From Muricauda sp. MAR_2010_75 (GTDB lineage: Bacteria > Bacteroidota > Bacteroidia > Flavobacteriales > Flavobacteriaceae): DNA of 64,000 nucleotides. The position numbers and the translations under genes are program-made. A model generated the notes under the pieces. It saw only the letters and a list, made by a program, of their open reading frames with translations. It was not told where the DNA came from and ran no database searches. This document shows positions 1 through 9,770 of the stretch, piece after piece (the first letter of the stretch is position 1; every line of letters starts with the position of its first letter). The stretch is from positions 682,001 to 746,000 of the forward strand of contig NZ_JQNJ01000001.1 in NCBI RefSeq assembly GCF_000745185.1, given 5' to 3'.

Positions 1-1446
1 GCAAGTGATGGCCAGCAAGTATTTGGCGTGCTTCGCCACTTCAACTTCTTGAACCAAAACGAGATTCAACAAACATCAGAACGTAATGTAATTGGTCTCT
101 ACGGACAGGTTGAGTTTGATTACGACAACTTTGTGTTTGTTACGCTGGCCGGAAGAAACGACTGGGTATCCAACTTGGATACGGAGAACAGGGCATTGTT
201 CTACCCTAGTGCGAGTTTGTCCTTTGTTCCAACGACCGCATTTGACGGTCTGAAGAGCGATGTGCTGAACTATCTTAAGATACGAGCAGGTTACGGTACC
301 TCTGCAGGTTTCCCTGACCAAAACTCTGATTCTTACCCAATTGCCGCGAGACTTTCTTTGGACACACAGGATTTCCAAGATAATACCGGTAGAAATATCG
401 TAACCAATACAACTCCGTTAACATTGGGTAACCCAGACCTATTGCCTGAGCAAGTTTCAGAGATTGAATTAGGGGTTGAATCTAGATGGTGGGATGGCAG
501 AATTACATTCGATGCCTCTGTTTACCAAAGAACAACAACCGATTTGATCGTGACACAACCCTTGGATCCAGCTTCTGGATACTTTAGGACCACCACTAAC
601 GTAGGTGAGATTAAAGGTGAAGGGGTTGAGATTGACCTTGGTTTGAATTTGATCAGAAGTGATAGCGATGGCTTTAACTGGAGGTCCAATGTGAACTTCA
701 GTGCCACCGAAACTACGGTTGAGGACTTGGGCCAGGATACGGACCTGATTGTTTACTCTGGTTTCGGAAACTTGGGTAACGCTGCCATAGAAGGTGAGCC
801 CCTTGGTGTAATCTATAGTTCACGTATATTAAGAGATGAAGATGGAAACTTGGTGACCAACTCTTCTGGAGACTATGTACAGGATTCCCAAGATGGTATC
901 ATTGGAGATCCAAACCCTGACTTTCTACTTAACTTCATCAATAATTTCAGCTTCAAGAACTTCAACTTAGGCTTCCAGTTCAACTGGACCCAGGGTGGGG
1001 ATATCTACTCAAGTACGATCAGTACCTTGTTAGGTAGAGGTTTGATTGTTGAAACAGTAGATAGGGAGAACACATACATCCTACCCGGTGTAAACCAAAG
1101 TACTGGTGAACCTAATGACGTTCAGATCAACAATTCAGATTACTTCTTTAACAACATTCTTTTCGGCCCTAGTGAGCTTCAAGTTTATGATGCCACAGTT
1201 CTTAGGCTTCAAGAAGTTTCCCTAGGCTACTCGGTTCCCAAGAAGTTCTTGGACAAAACACCTTTTGGCGCATTGTCATTCACAGTATCTGGTTTCAACC
1301 TTTGGTATGATGCCATAAACACGCCTGACGGTGCCAATTTTGACCCTAATACCTCTGGTACAGGTGTCGGTAACGGTTTTGGATTTGATTTCTTGAACGG
1401 ACCTAGCTCTAGAAGATATGGATTCAGTGTTAAAGCAACATTCTAA
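1..1446 (+). CDS. SusC/RagA family TonB-linked outer membrane protein (5' truncated by window)
   Basis: The frame is open from base 1, so this is the last 481 residues of a larger protein; the plug and start lie outside the window. The visible part is the C-terminal half of a 22-strand TonB-dependent barrel: repeated aromatic strand patterns, asparagine-rich outer loops and the ending GFSVKATF with a terminal Phe, as usual for SusC proteins. SusC proteins import oligosaccharides or peptides across the outer membrane using TonB energy, capped by a SusD lipoprotein. The next gene, one base downstream, is such a SusD, so the two are surely co-transcribed. Its last ~240 residues are strikingly similar to the protein at 63281-64000 (shared blocks include NAAIEG.PLGVIY, TLLGRGLI and FDPNTSGTGVGNGFGF). 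The substrate cannot be told; RagAB-like peptide uptake is one possibility. Confidence 0.95.
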   Translation, partial: ASDGQQVFGVLRHFNFLNQNEIQQTSERNVIGLYGQVEFDYDNFVFVTLAGRNDWVSNLDTENRALFYPSASLSFVPTTAFDGLKSDVLNYLKIRAGYGTSAGFPDQNSDSYPIAARLSLDTQDFQDNTGRNIVTNTTPLTLGNPDLLPEQVSEIELGVESRWWDGRITFDASVYQRTTTDLIVTQPLDPASGYFRTTTNVGEIKGEGVEIDLGLNLIRSDSDGFNWRSNVNFSATETTVEDLGQDTDLIVYSGFGNLGNAAIEGEPLGVIYSSRILRDEDGNLVTNSSGDYVQDSQDGIIGDPNPDFLLNFINNFSFKNFNLGFQFNWTQGGDIYSSTISTLLGRGLIVETVDRENTYILPGVNQSTGEPNDVQINNSDYFFNNILFGPSELQVYDATVLRLQEVSLGYSVPKKFLDKTPFGALSFTVSGFNLWYDAINTPDGANFDPNTSGTGVGNGFGFDFLNGPSSRRYGFSVKATF

Positions 1447-1447
1447 G

Positions 1448-3205
1448 ATGAAAAAAATAGTTATAAAAATGAAAAACATAAGCACATATATAGCATCAGC
1501 CTTGCTTGTAGGGTCATTGATGGTATCCTGTGAGTCCACCGAACTGGATCTGACAGAAGACCCCAACTTTTTGACACCACAGCAGGCAAGCCCGGATTTC
1601 TTCCTAAACGCAATACAGGAAGATTTTGCAAGACAGATAGATGGAGAGGCGACAGGGGACCCCCAGGATAACTTCACTTCCGGTGGTAACGTTACCGAAG
1701 ATGGCCTTTCTGTATTGGGAGGTGAACTTACCCGTTTGGTACCGTACAGTTCCCGTGACTACAGAAGTGGTTTTCAGGACATCGATGTGGATGACGAATG
1801 GGACAACGCCTACAGGGGCATCCTTTTTGACATTCGTAACATGGAGCCTCTTGCAGTGGAAGCTGGTCTTACCAGACACTTGGGTATCGCCCAGTTCATT
1901 GAGGCGTACACCATTGTTACTTTGGTGGACTTCTTCGGGGACATTCCTTACACCGAAGCACTACAAGCTCCTGAAATTCTAAACCCTAGTTTAGATAGTG
2001 GAGCCTCTGTTTACGAAGCTGCACTTTCACTATTGGACCAAGCTATTGCTAACTTTAATAGCACGCCCTCTTCAAACCCAGTGAACGATTATTTCTATGG
2101 AAATGATTACGAGAAATGGGTAAAGGCCGCCAATACGTTGAAGCTCAAGATCTACGTTCAAACAAGATTGGTAGATGCTTCAGCGGCAGCAAGTTTCAAT
2201 GCCATCATCGCTTCCGACAACTATATTATGGACACCGCTGATGACTTGGATTGGTTCTGGCCAGGAACCAGTGCTTCACAGCCTGATACAAGACACCCAA
2301 ATTATGGTGTCAACTACGCTTCAGCTGGCGCTTCAGCGTACACATCCAATTGGATGGCCAATTTGATGGATAACACAGAAGATCCCAGATTGCGGTACTA
2401 TTTCTACCGTCAAACCATTAATGTACCTGGACAGTCAGGTTTCCCACCGGATGAGGAATTATTGACCTGTTCTTTGCAGACTCCTCCTCCACATTATGTG
2501 AATGGTGGGTTTACCTTCTGCGCCCTGCCCAATGGGTATTGGGGTAGAGATCACGGAGATGATGAAGGGGGACCACCGGATGGATTGTTAAAAACTACAG
2601 TCGGTGTTTACCCTGCAGGGGGAAGATTTGACGATGACAGCTTTGAAGCGATTGCTCAATCAATAAACCCAGCTTCGTTTGGAGCGGGTGGTACTGGAAT
2701 CACCCCCATCTTGGATGCCTTTATGGTGGACTTCTGGAGAGCCGAGATGGCACTGGCTGCTAATCAGCCCGGTACTGCAGCAACGCATCTGCAAAATGCT
2801 TTGACCAAACAAATTGCCAAAGCACAATCATTTGCGGCCAATGACCTTAATGCCGATCTCTCGTTTGCGCCATCAGAAACAGACGTGAACAATTTCATTG
2901 ATGCCACCATCATTGCATTCAATGATGCCGCAGGAGATATTGACGCACAATGGGACATTCTTGCAGAGCAATATTTTGTGAGCCACTACGGTAATGGTAT
3001 AGAGACCTATAATTTTTACAGAAGAACGGGATATCCAAGTACGTTGCAACCTAATAGGGAGCCGGATCCAGGGGCATTCCCCCGTTCCATGTACTATCCT
3101 AACCAAGCTGTGACCAGTAACCCCAACATTACACAGAAACCTGATCAAACCGTGACTGTGTTCTGGGATACCAATCCGGCCAGTGGATTCCCATTCTCTA
3201 ATTAA
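1448..3205 (+). CDS. SusD/RagB-family nutrient-binding outer membrane lipoprotein (SusD-like_2 type)
   Basis: This is the surface lipoprotein that binds substrate and closes the mouth of the upstream SusC barrel. A short basic N-terminus and a hydrophobic stretch lead to the lipobox end VSCES, giving lipidated Cys28 if translation starts at the ATG one base after the susC stop; an ATG at 1469 is an alternative. The block ESTELDLTEDPNFLTP and the later NDYEKWVKAANTLKLK resemble the SusD-like_2 (PF12771) branch rather than classical starch SusD. At 585 residues it is of normal length. The paralogue at 61528-63279 matches over the whole length, with blocks such as VDDEWDNAYRGIL, GYWGRDHGDDEG and NFYRRTG in common. 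Seen: signal, motifs, pairing. Inferred: nutrient class unknown. Confidence 0.95.
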   Translation: MKKIVIKMKNISTYIASALLVGSLMVSCESTELDLTEDPNFLTPQQASPDFFLNAIQEDFARQIDGEATGDPQDNFTSGGNVTEDGLSVLGGELTRLVPYSSRDYRSGFQDIDVDDEWDNAYRGILFDIRNMEPLAVEAGLTRHLGIAQFIEAYTIVTLVDFFGDIPYTEALQAPEILNPSLDSGASVYEAALSLLDQAIANFNSTPSSNPVNDYFYGNDYEKWVKAANTLKLKIYVQTRLVDASAAASFNAIIASDNYIMDTADDLDWFWPGTSASQPDTRHPNYGVNYASAGASAYTSNWMANLMDNTEDPRLRYYFYRQTINVPGQSGFPPDEELLTCSLQTPPPHYVNGGFTFCALPNGYWGRDHGDDEGGPPDGLLKTTVGVYPAGGRFDDDSFEAIAQSINPASFGAGGTGITPILDAFMVDFWRAEMALAANQPGTAATHLQNALTKQIAKAQSFAANDLNADLSFAPSETDVNNFIDATIIAFNDAAGDIDAQWDILAEQYFVSHYGNGIETYNFYRRTGYPSTLQPNREPDPGAFPRSMYYPNQAVTSNPNITQKPDQTVTVFWDTNPASGFPFSN

Positions 3206-3213
3206 TATTGGCA

Positions 3214-4584
3214 ATGAACGTAAAAACTAAAATCATGAAAAATTTGAAAAAACATATAACACTGCTTTTTTTCGTTTGCATTGCCTTTTCGTGTAGCGAA
3301 GAAACGTTAGTAGATGAAGTCACACGAGACACCGAACGAGGTTTGGTTTTAAGGACCTTGACCGATAGCAACTCCTTTGATATATTTGATACCTCCGGTA
3401 CTTGGTCTGTGGAATTGGAAGTCCAAGACCAAGAAAATGGGGCCTTTCTTTCAGAAACAAGGTTGTATTTCACATTTATCGACAATAATACCGTTGAAGG
3501 CGACGCAAGTACAGATGTAACTTCAGAAGAAACGTTGGTAAATACCTACCCTGCCTCTTCCTTTGATGGAGTTGGGGAGTTTGGGCTACCAACTGGGACA
3601 GTTTCGTTGACCTATGCAGAAGCCTTGGCAACAGCGGGGATTTCAATAGAAGATGTTCTTCCAGGAGACCAATTTTTCTTCAGACTTGAGGGGGAGTTGA
3701 CCGATGGGAGAGTTTTCACCAATAATGCCAATGGTACAGTTTCCGGTGGGTCATTCTACACTGCTCCGTTCCAGTACACTGAAACATTGGATGATGGTAT
3801 TGAATTTGAGATCACAGATGAAAATCGAAACGTGGTCGATGTCACCGAAGGTGCCACCAACGATGACTTCTTGATCACGATCAGTATTGACATGAGCGAT
3901 CCTGATTTTGCTGAAACCGATTATTTGGAGTCTGTAACTGTTTACCGCTCTTTCTCGGATAGAAACATTGAAGAGCCCGAAGACGATTTATCAGAAGATG
4001 AAGCTGTTTTCCAGGATTTTGTGTTTGATTTGGCTGATTTCACAGAAGAAGATGGTGTATTGACCCTAACTTATGGGTTTACGCAAGAAGAATTGTACGG
4101 TCCAAACATCGATTTCTCAGATTTGTTGGTAAATGACCAGTTCCGTTTGCGTTATGAGTTGTTGACTACTGATGGCCGTATCATCACAACTTCTGAAGCA
4201 GATACCGAGTATTACACTACCTACGATGTATTTGAATGCGTTCAGTTGAATGCCGATGCTCCTTACCCAGGGGAATATACCTTTGTTATGAAGGATGCAT
4301 TTGAGGATGATTGGAACGGAGGCTTTTTAACCGTAGTTATAGATGGCGAACCGCTTGAAGAGACATTCGCCGCAGTAGGTGCTGAAAGTAGCGCCTCGTT
4401 CACGATTCCCGAGGGTGCGACATCTTTCGAATTCTTCTACACTAGTGGGGATTGGGATGAGGAGAACACCTGGACGCTCTATGATCCCAATGGCGGTCCA
4501 GCAGCGACTGGTGGCCCCTACCCTAATACAAATGGCTCTGGCCCATTTGAATATCCAGGTGGAGACATATTGGTCTGTGAATAG
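3214..4584 (+). CDS. Third gene of the SusCD locus: two-part surface lipoprotein
   Basis: A lipoprotein signal ends in FSCSEE just after a basic start; ATG 3214 or ATG 3235 could initiate. It follows susD by 8 bases, so it belongs to the same operon. The N-terminal ~190 residues match the protein at 60596-61516 (LVDEV...TERGL.LRT, ELTDGR.FTNNA.GTV.GGSF), so this part is a family-specific module of these loci. The middle resembles an immunoglobulin-like binding fold, as in SusE-like proteins, but this is only a guess. The last ~100 residues hold a FEDDWNGGFLTVVIDGE block, like the D-x-x-x-DGWNG beta-domain found in many Bacteroidetes surface proteins, and end in a Cys-Glu. The C-terminus is wholly unlike that of the paralogue. 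No enzymatic motif was found. It probably assists substrate binding. Confidence 0.8.
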   Translation: MNVKTKIMKNLKKHITLLFFVCIAFSCSEETLVDEVTRDTERGLVLRTLTDSNSFDIFDTSGTWSVELEVQDQENGAFLSETRLYFTFIDNNTVEGDASTDVTSEETLVNTYPASSFDGVGEFGLPTGTVSLTYAEALATAGISIEDVLPGDQFFFRLEGELTDGRVFTNNANGTVSGGSFYTAPFQYTETLDDGIEFEITDENRNVVDVTEGATNDDFLITISIDMSDPDFAETDYLESVTVYRSFSDRNIEEPEDDLSEDEAVFQDFVFDLADFTEEDGVLTLTYGFTQEELYGPNIDFSDLLVNDQFRLRYELLTTDGRIITTSEADTEYYTTYDVFECVQLNADAPYPGEYTFVMKDAFEDDWNGGFLTVVIDGEPLEETFAAVGAESSASFTIPEGATSFEFFYTSGDWDEENTWTLYDPNGGPAATGGPYPNTNGSGPFEYPGGDILVCE

Positions 4585-4604
4585 GAATCACTAATAATTC
4601 TATA

Positions 4605-4636
4605 GTAAAAAGGGCACCGAATCGGTGCCCTTTTTT
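4605..4636 (+). terminator. Rho-independent terminator of the first SusCD operon
   Basis: The stem GGGCACCG (4612-4619) pairs perfectly with CGGTGCCC (4623-4630) across a three-base loop, followed by six T. A run of A precedes the stem. It lies 21 bases after the lipoprotein stop and ends the susC-susD-lipoprotein transcript before the large VCBS gene. Confidence 0.93.
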
Positions 4637-4688
4637 GTTAAGCAGTTAATATCATAGGACTTAAATTAGAACAGTCCCTGAATTTAAA

Positions 4689-4696
4689 TACCTTTG
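4689..4696 (+). promoter_or_regulatory. Candidate Bacteroidetes -7 element before the VCBS gene
   Basis: TACCTTTG matches the TAnnTTTG consensus of Bacteroidetes promoters exactly. It sits between the upstream terminator and the gene starting at 4821, leaving a leader of about 120 bases. I could not see a convincing -33 TTTG, so this remains a candidate. Confidence 0.4.
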
Positions 4697-4820
4697 GAGA
4701 ATTATATGGCTCTTTATGTATTGTATCATTTTCCAAACAGTTCATATTTTGAGTATCAAATAGTAGAATCGAATTTTTAATTGACCTAATAGAATATCCG
4801 ACAAAAGCATATCATTTAGT

Positions 4821-7800
4821 ATGAGAAATTTTTTTCGAGCAATATTGGCTTTGGTATTACTTTCAAGTTGTGCCAATTCAAATAAAGAAAATGAGATGTC
4901 CAAATCAGATCTAAGTTTGGAAAGGATTGACCCCATTTTCAAAAAAATAGACATACAGCAAAGTGGTATAAGCTTTGCAAACACCATCACCCATGATGTA
5001 GCAAGCCTTAATAACCTCTTCGACTATGATTACTTTTACAACGGTGCCGGGGTTGGTATGGAAGACCTGAACAATGATGGCCTTTTGGATGTATTTTTCT
5101 GTGGAAATCAAGTCAATAATGTTCTGTACATCAATCAAGGAGGCCTCAGGTTCAAGGATGTTTCGGAAAAAGCCCAAATCAATATGGGAAAAGTCTGGTC
5201 CAACGGGGTCACCTTTGCCGATATAAACGCCGATGGTTGGATGGACATCTACGTCTCCCAAGGTGGGCCCAATACCCGGGACAAACGAAAAAATTTACTG
5301 TTCATCAATCAGCAAGATGGAACCTTCGAAGAAAAAGCCGAACAATATGGTTTAGCGGATATGGGCATCAGTACCCAATCCGTCTTTTTTGATTTGGACA
5401 AAGATGGTGACTTGGACTGTCTCGTGATGAACGAGAATGAGCTCTACGGCATGGACCCCATCAGCTTTAACCGCTATGTGGATTCAAACGAAGAAATGGC
5501 CTATTTCAACTCATCCCATCTATACCGAAATGATGATGGAACTTTTACCGATGTTACCAAAGCAGCAGGACTTGAAAAACCCATCTTCGGCCTTGGCCTT
5601 GCCGTCGCAGACATCAACGAAGATGGTTGGATGGACATCTATATGGCCAGTGATTATTATTTGCCCGATGCCCTTTATATAAATAACCAAGATGGCACCT
5701 TTACAGACCAAATCAAGGAAGCCACAGATCAGATATCCTTTTATGGGATGGGAATAGATATTGCTGATTTGGACAACGATGACCTTCAGGACATTTTTGT
5801 GCTGGATATGGCTGCCAATGACCACGTTCGCTCCAAAACACTTATGGCCTCCATGAACACCAAACGGTTCGATTATTTGGTGAACAAAGCCGGATACCAT
5901 TACCAATACATGTACAACTCCTTGCAAAAGAACATGGGCCATAACAAATTCAGTAATATTTCACAATTATCCGGAGTGGCCAATACAGACTGGAGTTGGT
6001 CCGTGCTCATGAACGATTTTGACCTGGACGGGCACAAGGAAATCCATGTCACCAATGGATATCGTCGGTATGCCCTGGACAATGATCTGCAGATGAAAGT
6101 TTTTGAAGCTAGACAGAAATATGGGCAAAACGTTCCTTTGGAAGTAAAACAACAGCTCTATGAGTCCATGCCCTCCGAAAAATTGCCCAACATCATGTAC
6201 AAGAGAACGTCTGAGCTTATTTACGATGATGTGGCCAAAGATTGGGGCTTGGCCGATTTTTCGTTCAGTAACGGTGCCGCTTCCGGGGATTTGGACAATG
6301 ATGGTGATATGGACATTGTCATCAATAACATGGACGAAGCTGCATTTGTGTACAAAAACCTTTCCGTTGAAGACGAACTAGGCAATTATCTAAAGGTTAT
6401 CACCAAAGGGGATTCGTCCGAGGAATTTGCAAAAGTAAAGATCAGTACAGGTAATAATTCCCAGATGGTTGAAGTAAAACGGGTTCGTGGCTACCGTTCT
6501 GCACAAGAGCCCAAAGCCTTTTTTGGACTTGCGCATCAAGAAACCGTAGATACGGTAACGGTATATTGGAAATCTGGCAAAATGGAACAAAAATTCAACG
6601 TACCGGCCAATTCCACGCTAACTTTCAATGAAAGTGACGCCACCATACCCATTCCTTCCAGCTCTGAAAAAGGAAGGTATTTTGCCGATGTTGATGCCAA
6701 AACCTTAGGATTGGACTTTGTTCATACCGAAAATGTATACGACGATTTTGAAACAGAGATACTTCTACCCTATAAACAATCCAATTTAGGGCCTTTTATC
6801 ACCAAAGGTGATATAAATGGTGACGGGCTGGAAGATATCCATGTAGGAGGCGCCTCAGGCCAAGCTGGACAGTTTTACATACAATCTGGCCGGGGCTTTA
6901 CCAAACTAAACTCCCCTGCCCTTTCCAATGATGCCCAGTTTGAGGATATGGAATCTGTGTTTTTTGATTTTGATGGTGACAGCGATATGGACCTTTATGT
7001 GGTTAGCGGTGGAAACGAGTTTGCCGAAAATTCATCATACCACTCAGACCGAATCTATATTAATGATGGTCGTGGACAATTCACAAGACTGCAAAGCGAC
7101 GCGCTGTCCAAGCTTCCCAAAAATGGAAAATCGGTCTCCATCATAGATTTTGATAAAGATGGGGACAACGATATTTTGGTGGGCAACCGGGTAGTTCCCA
7201 AACAATACCCAAAACCACAAACTTCCACACTGCTTGAAAACAGGGATGGTGAACTCGTGGACGTTACCGAGCAAGTGGCTCCAGAATTTAAGGATTTTGG
7301 TATTGTCAATGATATCCAAACTACAGATGTGAACAATGATGGCTGGCCAGACTTTATCGCTGTGGGTGAATGGACCGGAATCGGTATTTTCATCAATGAG
7401 CAGGGCACCTTTAAAAATATGGGACAAGAGGATGCCATACTCAATGAAAAAGGATGGTGGTTCTCCGTGACCGAAACCGATATCAACAACGATGGTCTAA
7501 AAGATTATGTGGTTGGAAATGTAGGTCTGAACATCAAGTTCAAGGCTTCAGAGGAAAAACCATTTAAGGTATATGCCACCGACTTTGATGAAAATGGAAC
7601 CAACGACATCGTACTGAGCAAAAAATACAAAGGAACTTACGTTCCGGTACGCGGAAGGGAATGTTCGTCACAGCAAATGCCTTTCATCAAGGAAAAGTTT
7701 GAGACCTATTCCGATTTTGCCAATGCCAGTTTGGTCGACATTTATGGGGAAAAGCTGAAATCTTCTTATGAGAGCACGGTTACCGAACTCAAGTCCGTTG

Positions 7801-8159
7801 TTTTGATCAATAAAGGCAATCTGGTTTTTGAAAAACATCTGCTTCCAGTAGCGGGGCAGACCATTCCCATTTTGGATTGTGCGGTTGCCGACCTTAACAA
7901 AGATGGCTTTGAAGATATTATTGCCATAGGCAACATTTATGAAACTGAGGTAGAAACACCCCGATTGGATGCCCTATCCGGAGTGATCCTCCTTTCCAAT
8001 GGCAATGATGGGTATATCAGCGTACCCTATCCAAATTCTGGACTTTTTATGGGAGGTAACGTAAAAAGTGTTGAGCTTATCACCAACGCCAATAACGAGA
8101 CCTTTTTATTAAATACCACGAATAATGGGCCTTTGGGTGTCCACAAGATTTCTTCGTGA
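4821..8159 (+). CDS. Giant VCBS/FG-GAP lipoprotein with ASPIC/UnbV domain
   Basis: The 1112-residue protein starts with a lipoprotein signal (LLSSCANS) and is then almost entirely FG-GAP/VCBS repeat. I count 14 calcium-loop motifs of the D-x-D/N-x-D-G-x-x-D type (for example DLNNDGLLDVFF, DINADGWMDIYV, DLDNDGDMDIVI, DLNKDGFEDIIA), seven on each side of the middle. Residues ~520-600 are an ASPIC/UnbV domain (GYRSAQEPKAFFGLAHQE followed by VTVYWKSG), the order seen in CRTAC1-like proteins. Such proteins form beta-propellers stabilised by calcium and are usually surface or extracellular. In Bacteroidetes they are often near SusCD loci, and here a SusCD operon lies directly upstream but is separated by a terminator. 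The function is unknown: adhesion, ligand binding or aiding polymer use are all open. Confidence 0.9.
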   Translation: MRNFFRAILALVLLSSCANSNKENEMSKSDLSLERIDPIFKKIDIQQSGISFANTITHDVASLNNLFDYDYFYNGAGVGMEDLNNDGLLDVFFCGNQVNNVLYINQGGLRFKDVSEKAQINMGKVWSNGVTFADINADGWMDIYVSQGGPNTRDKRKNLLFINQQDGTFEEKAEQYGLADMGISTQSVFFDLDKDGDLDCLVMNENELYGMDPISFNRYVDSNEEMAYFNSSHLYRNDDGTFTDVTKAAGLEKPIFGLGLAVADINEDGWMDIYMASDYYLPDALYINNQDGTFTDQIKEATDQISFYGMGIDIADLDNDDLQDIFVLDMAANDHVRSKTLMASMNTKRFDYLVNKAGYHYQYMYNSLQKNMGHNKFSNISQLSGVANTDWSWSVLMNDFDLDGHKEIHVTNGYRRYALDNDLQMKVFEARQKYGQNVPLEVKQQLYESMPSEKLPNIMYKRTSELIYDDVAKDWGLADFSFSNGAASGDLDNDGDMDIVINNMDEAAFVYKNLSVEDELGNYLKVITKGDSSEEFAKVKISTGNNSQMVEVKRVRGYRSAQEPKAFFGLAHQETVDTVTVYWKSGKMEQKFNVPANSTLTFNESDATIPIPSSSEKGRYFADVDAKTLGLDFVHTENVYDDFETEILLPYKQSNLGPFITKGDINGDGLEDIHVGGASGQAGQFYIQSGRGFTKLNSPALSNDAQFEDMESVFFDFDGDSDMDLYVVSGGNEFAENSSYHSDRIYINDGRGQFTRLQSDALSKLPKNGKSVSIIDFDKDGDNDILVGNRVVPKQYPKPQTSTLLENRDGELVDVTEQVAPEFKDFGIVNDIQTTDVNNDGWPDFIAVGEWTGIGIFINEQGTFKNMGQEDAILNEKGWWFSVTETDINNDGLKDYVVGNVGLNIKFKASEEKPFKVYATDFDENGTNDIVLSKKYKGTYVPVRGRECSSQQMPFIKEKFETYSDFANASLVDIYGEKLKSSYESTVTELKSVVLINKGNLVFEKHLLPVAGQTIPILDCAVADLNKDGFEDIIAIGNIYETEVETPRLDALSGVILLSNGNDGYISVPYPNSGLFMGGNVKSVELITNANNETFLLNTTNNGPLGVHKISS

Positions 8160-8194
8160 TATATTTGCAGCATCCAAGCAATTGAAACAAGGAG

Positions 8195-8926
8195 ATGAGT
8201 GACCAGATTTATGGGATACGGGCCGTAATGGAGGCCATGGATGCCGACCAGCCAATCAATAAGATTTTTTTACAAAGAGGTCTTAAAGGCGAGCTTTTTA
8301 AGGAATTGGAGTCGGCTATTCGAAAAAATGGCCTCAGTGCGTCATACGTGCCCATTGAAAAGCTCAATCGGCTTACCCGAAACAACCACCAAGGGGTGGT
8401 AGCGCAGATTTCACCCGTGAAATTCCACAATTTTGAAACTTTGGTTGAAAATGTGATGGCACAAGAAAAGATGCCTTTTTTCTTGTTGTTGGACCAAGTT
8501 TCGGATGTGCGCAATTTTGGCGCTATCATACGCACTGCTGAATGTTGTGGGGTACAAGGCATAATCATTCCTAAAAGTGGGGCAGCTCCCATTACAGATG
8601 ATACCGTAAAAACCTCAGCCGGAGCAGCCTTTAATGTGCCCATTGCGAAAGTGGACCACCTGAAGGATGCCATATTCTACCTGCAATCTTCGGGAATTCA
8701 AGTTGTGGGGGCTACAGAAAAGACCGAGGATGAAATCTACGCGGTGGATTTTAACCAACCCTGTGCCATTGTCATGGGTTCCGAAGATCGGGGCATTTCA
8801 CCTTCAATTCTATCTATTTTAGACCATACGGCAAAGCTTCCTCTTTTGGGCAGCATAGGCTCGCTTAATGTTTCCGTGGCCTGTGGTGTTTTTTTGTATG
8901 AAGTGGTCCGCCAACGAAGAAGTTAA
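8195..8926 (+). CDS. rlmB: 23S rRNA 2'-O-ribose methyltransferase, RlmB/TrmH (SpoU) family
   Basis: RlmB methylates the 2'-OH of a guanosine (G2251 in E. coli numbering) in 23S rRNA with S-adenosylmethionine. The 243-residue length is right. Residues 1-75 form the small L30e-like substrate-binding domain. The SPOUT knot carries all three motifs: NFGAIIRTA (~106-114), MGSEDRGIS (~194-202) and LLGSIGSLNVSVA (~216-228). An AGGAG-like stretch precedes the ATG, though very close. It starts 35 bases after the VCBS gene and overlaps the 3' end of the opposing rhomboid gene by four bases. Other members of the TrmH family (tRNA methylation) cannot be fully excluded. Confidence 0.92.
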   Translation: MSDQIYGIRAVMEAMDADQPINKIFLQRGLKGELFKELESAIRKNGLSASYVPIEKLNRLTRNNHQGVVAQISPVKFHNFETLVENVMAQEKMPFFLLLDQVSDVRNFGAIIRTAECCGVQGIIIPKSGAAPITDDTVKTSAGAAFNVPIAKVDHLKDAIFYLQSSGIQVVGATEKTEDEIYAVDFNQPCAIVMGSEDRGISPSILSILDHTAKLPLLGSIGSLNVSVACGVFLYEVVRQRRS

Positions 8927-9651
8927 GTATCGCTCCCATTGTCCTTCTTATAATGATATTTTATTTGGATGTGCTCACTGGGGTCTTCAGTGGTTTCAAT
9001 AAAATTCCCATTTTCATCAAAATGTCTTAGGAAAGGGTCATCTTCCTCATTGTAATCCTCCCGTTCCCATTCATATTTCTTTTCAACAGGAAGCTTAACC
9101 CTAATCATCAAGGCCAACAAAAAACCCGTGATGAATCCAGCTAAATGTCCTTCCCATGAAATATTTTCCCGCACCGGAAAAATATACCACAACATGCTCC
9201 CATAGATAAAGACAACCACCAAGGAAAGGGCCACCAACCGATAATGCTTCGCAAAAACACCTTTAAAAAAAATAAAACTGGCCAAAACATAGATAATTCC
9301 ACTGGCCCCAATATGGTAGGATGGACGCGCAATTACCCAAGTCAATAGTCCCGAAATTAAAATCCCCATTACAAAAACCCGAAGGGCCGCCTTTTGATAG
9401 AAATAAAACAGAAATGCTGTTAAAACAGCCAGGGGGATGGTATTGTTGTACAAATGTTCAACGGATCCATGGATAAACGGGCTAAGCAACACTCCTTTTA
9501 ATCCAGAAATTCTTCTGGGATAAATGCCATAGTCATTGAAGTTGATTCCGAACTTGACTTCAACCCAAAATACGGTCCAAATGGACAACACGGCAAGCAA
9601 GGGTGCCAAAACTACGCCATTGGAAAACCTAAAATGCTCATTTGAATGCAT
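8923..9651 (-). CDS. Rhomboid family intramembrane serine protease
   Basis: The protein has six predicted membrane segments with the rhomboid signatures: HLYNN at 66-70 (the conserved His/Asn in helix 2), catalytic serine in GASG at Ser117, and the general-base histidine in WEGHLAGF at His169. These proteins cleave other membrane proteins within the bilayer. A hydrophilic, acidic tail of about 60 residues follows the last helix (residues ~180-242) and would lie in the cytoplasm; this is longer than in minimal bacterial rhomboids. It is transcribed towards rlmB and shares its last four bases with that gene. Its substrate is unknown and no neighbour suggests one. Confidence 0.92.
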   Translation of the reverse strand: MHSNEHFRFSNGVVLAPLLAVLSIWTVFWVEVKFGINFNDYGIYPRRISGLKGVLLSPFIHGSVEHLYNNTIPLAVLTAFLFYFYQKAALRVFVMGILISGLLTWVIARPSYHIGASGIIYVLASFIFFKGVFAKHYRLVALSLVVVFIYGSMLWYIFPVRENISWEGHLAGFITGFLLALMIRVKLPVEKKYEWEREDYNEEDDPFLRHFDENGNFIETTEDPSEHIQIKYHYKKDNGSDT

Positions 9652-9770
9652 ATACTCCTTTCATCAATTACCTGACCACGGACATGAATTTACACAAATT
9701 GTCAGGTTTGTTGAAAACGCCATGGAAGAGATGCCCTTTACACCTCTAAAATTGTCTTATTTTTATCCGT

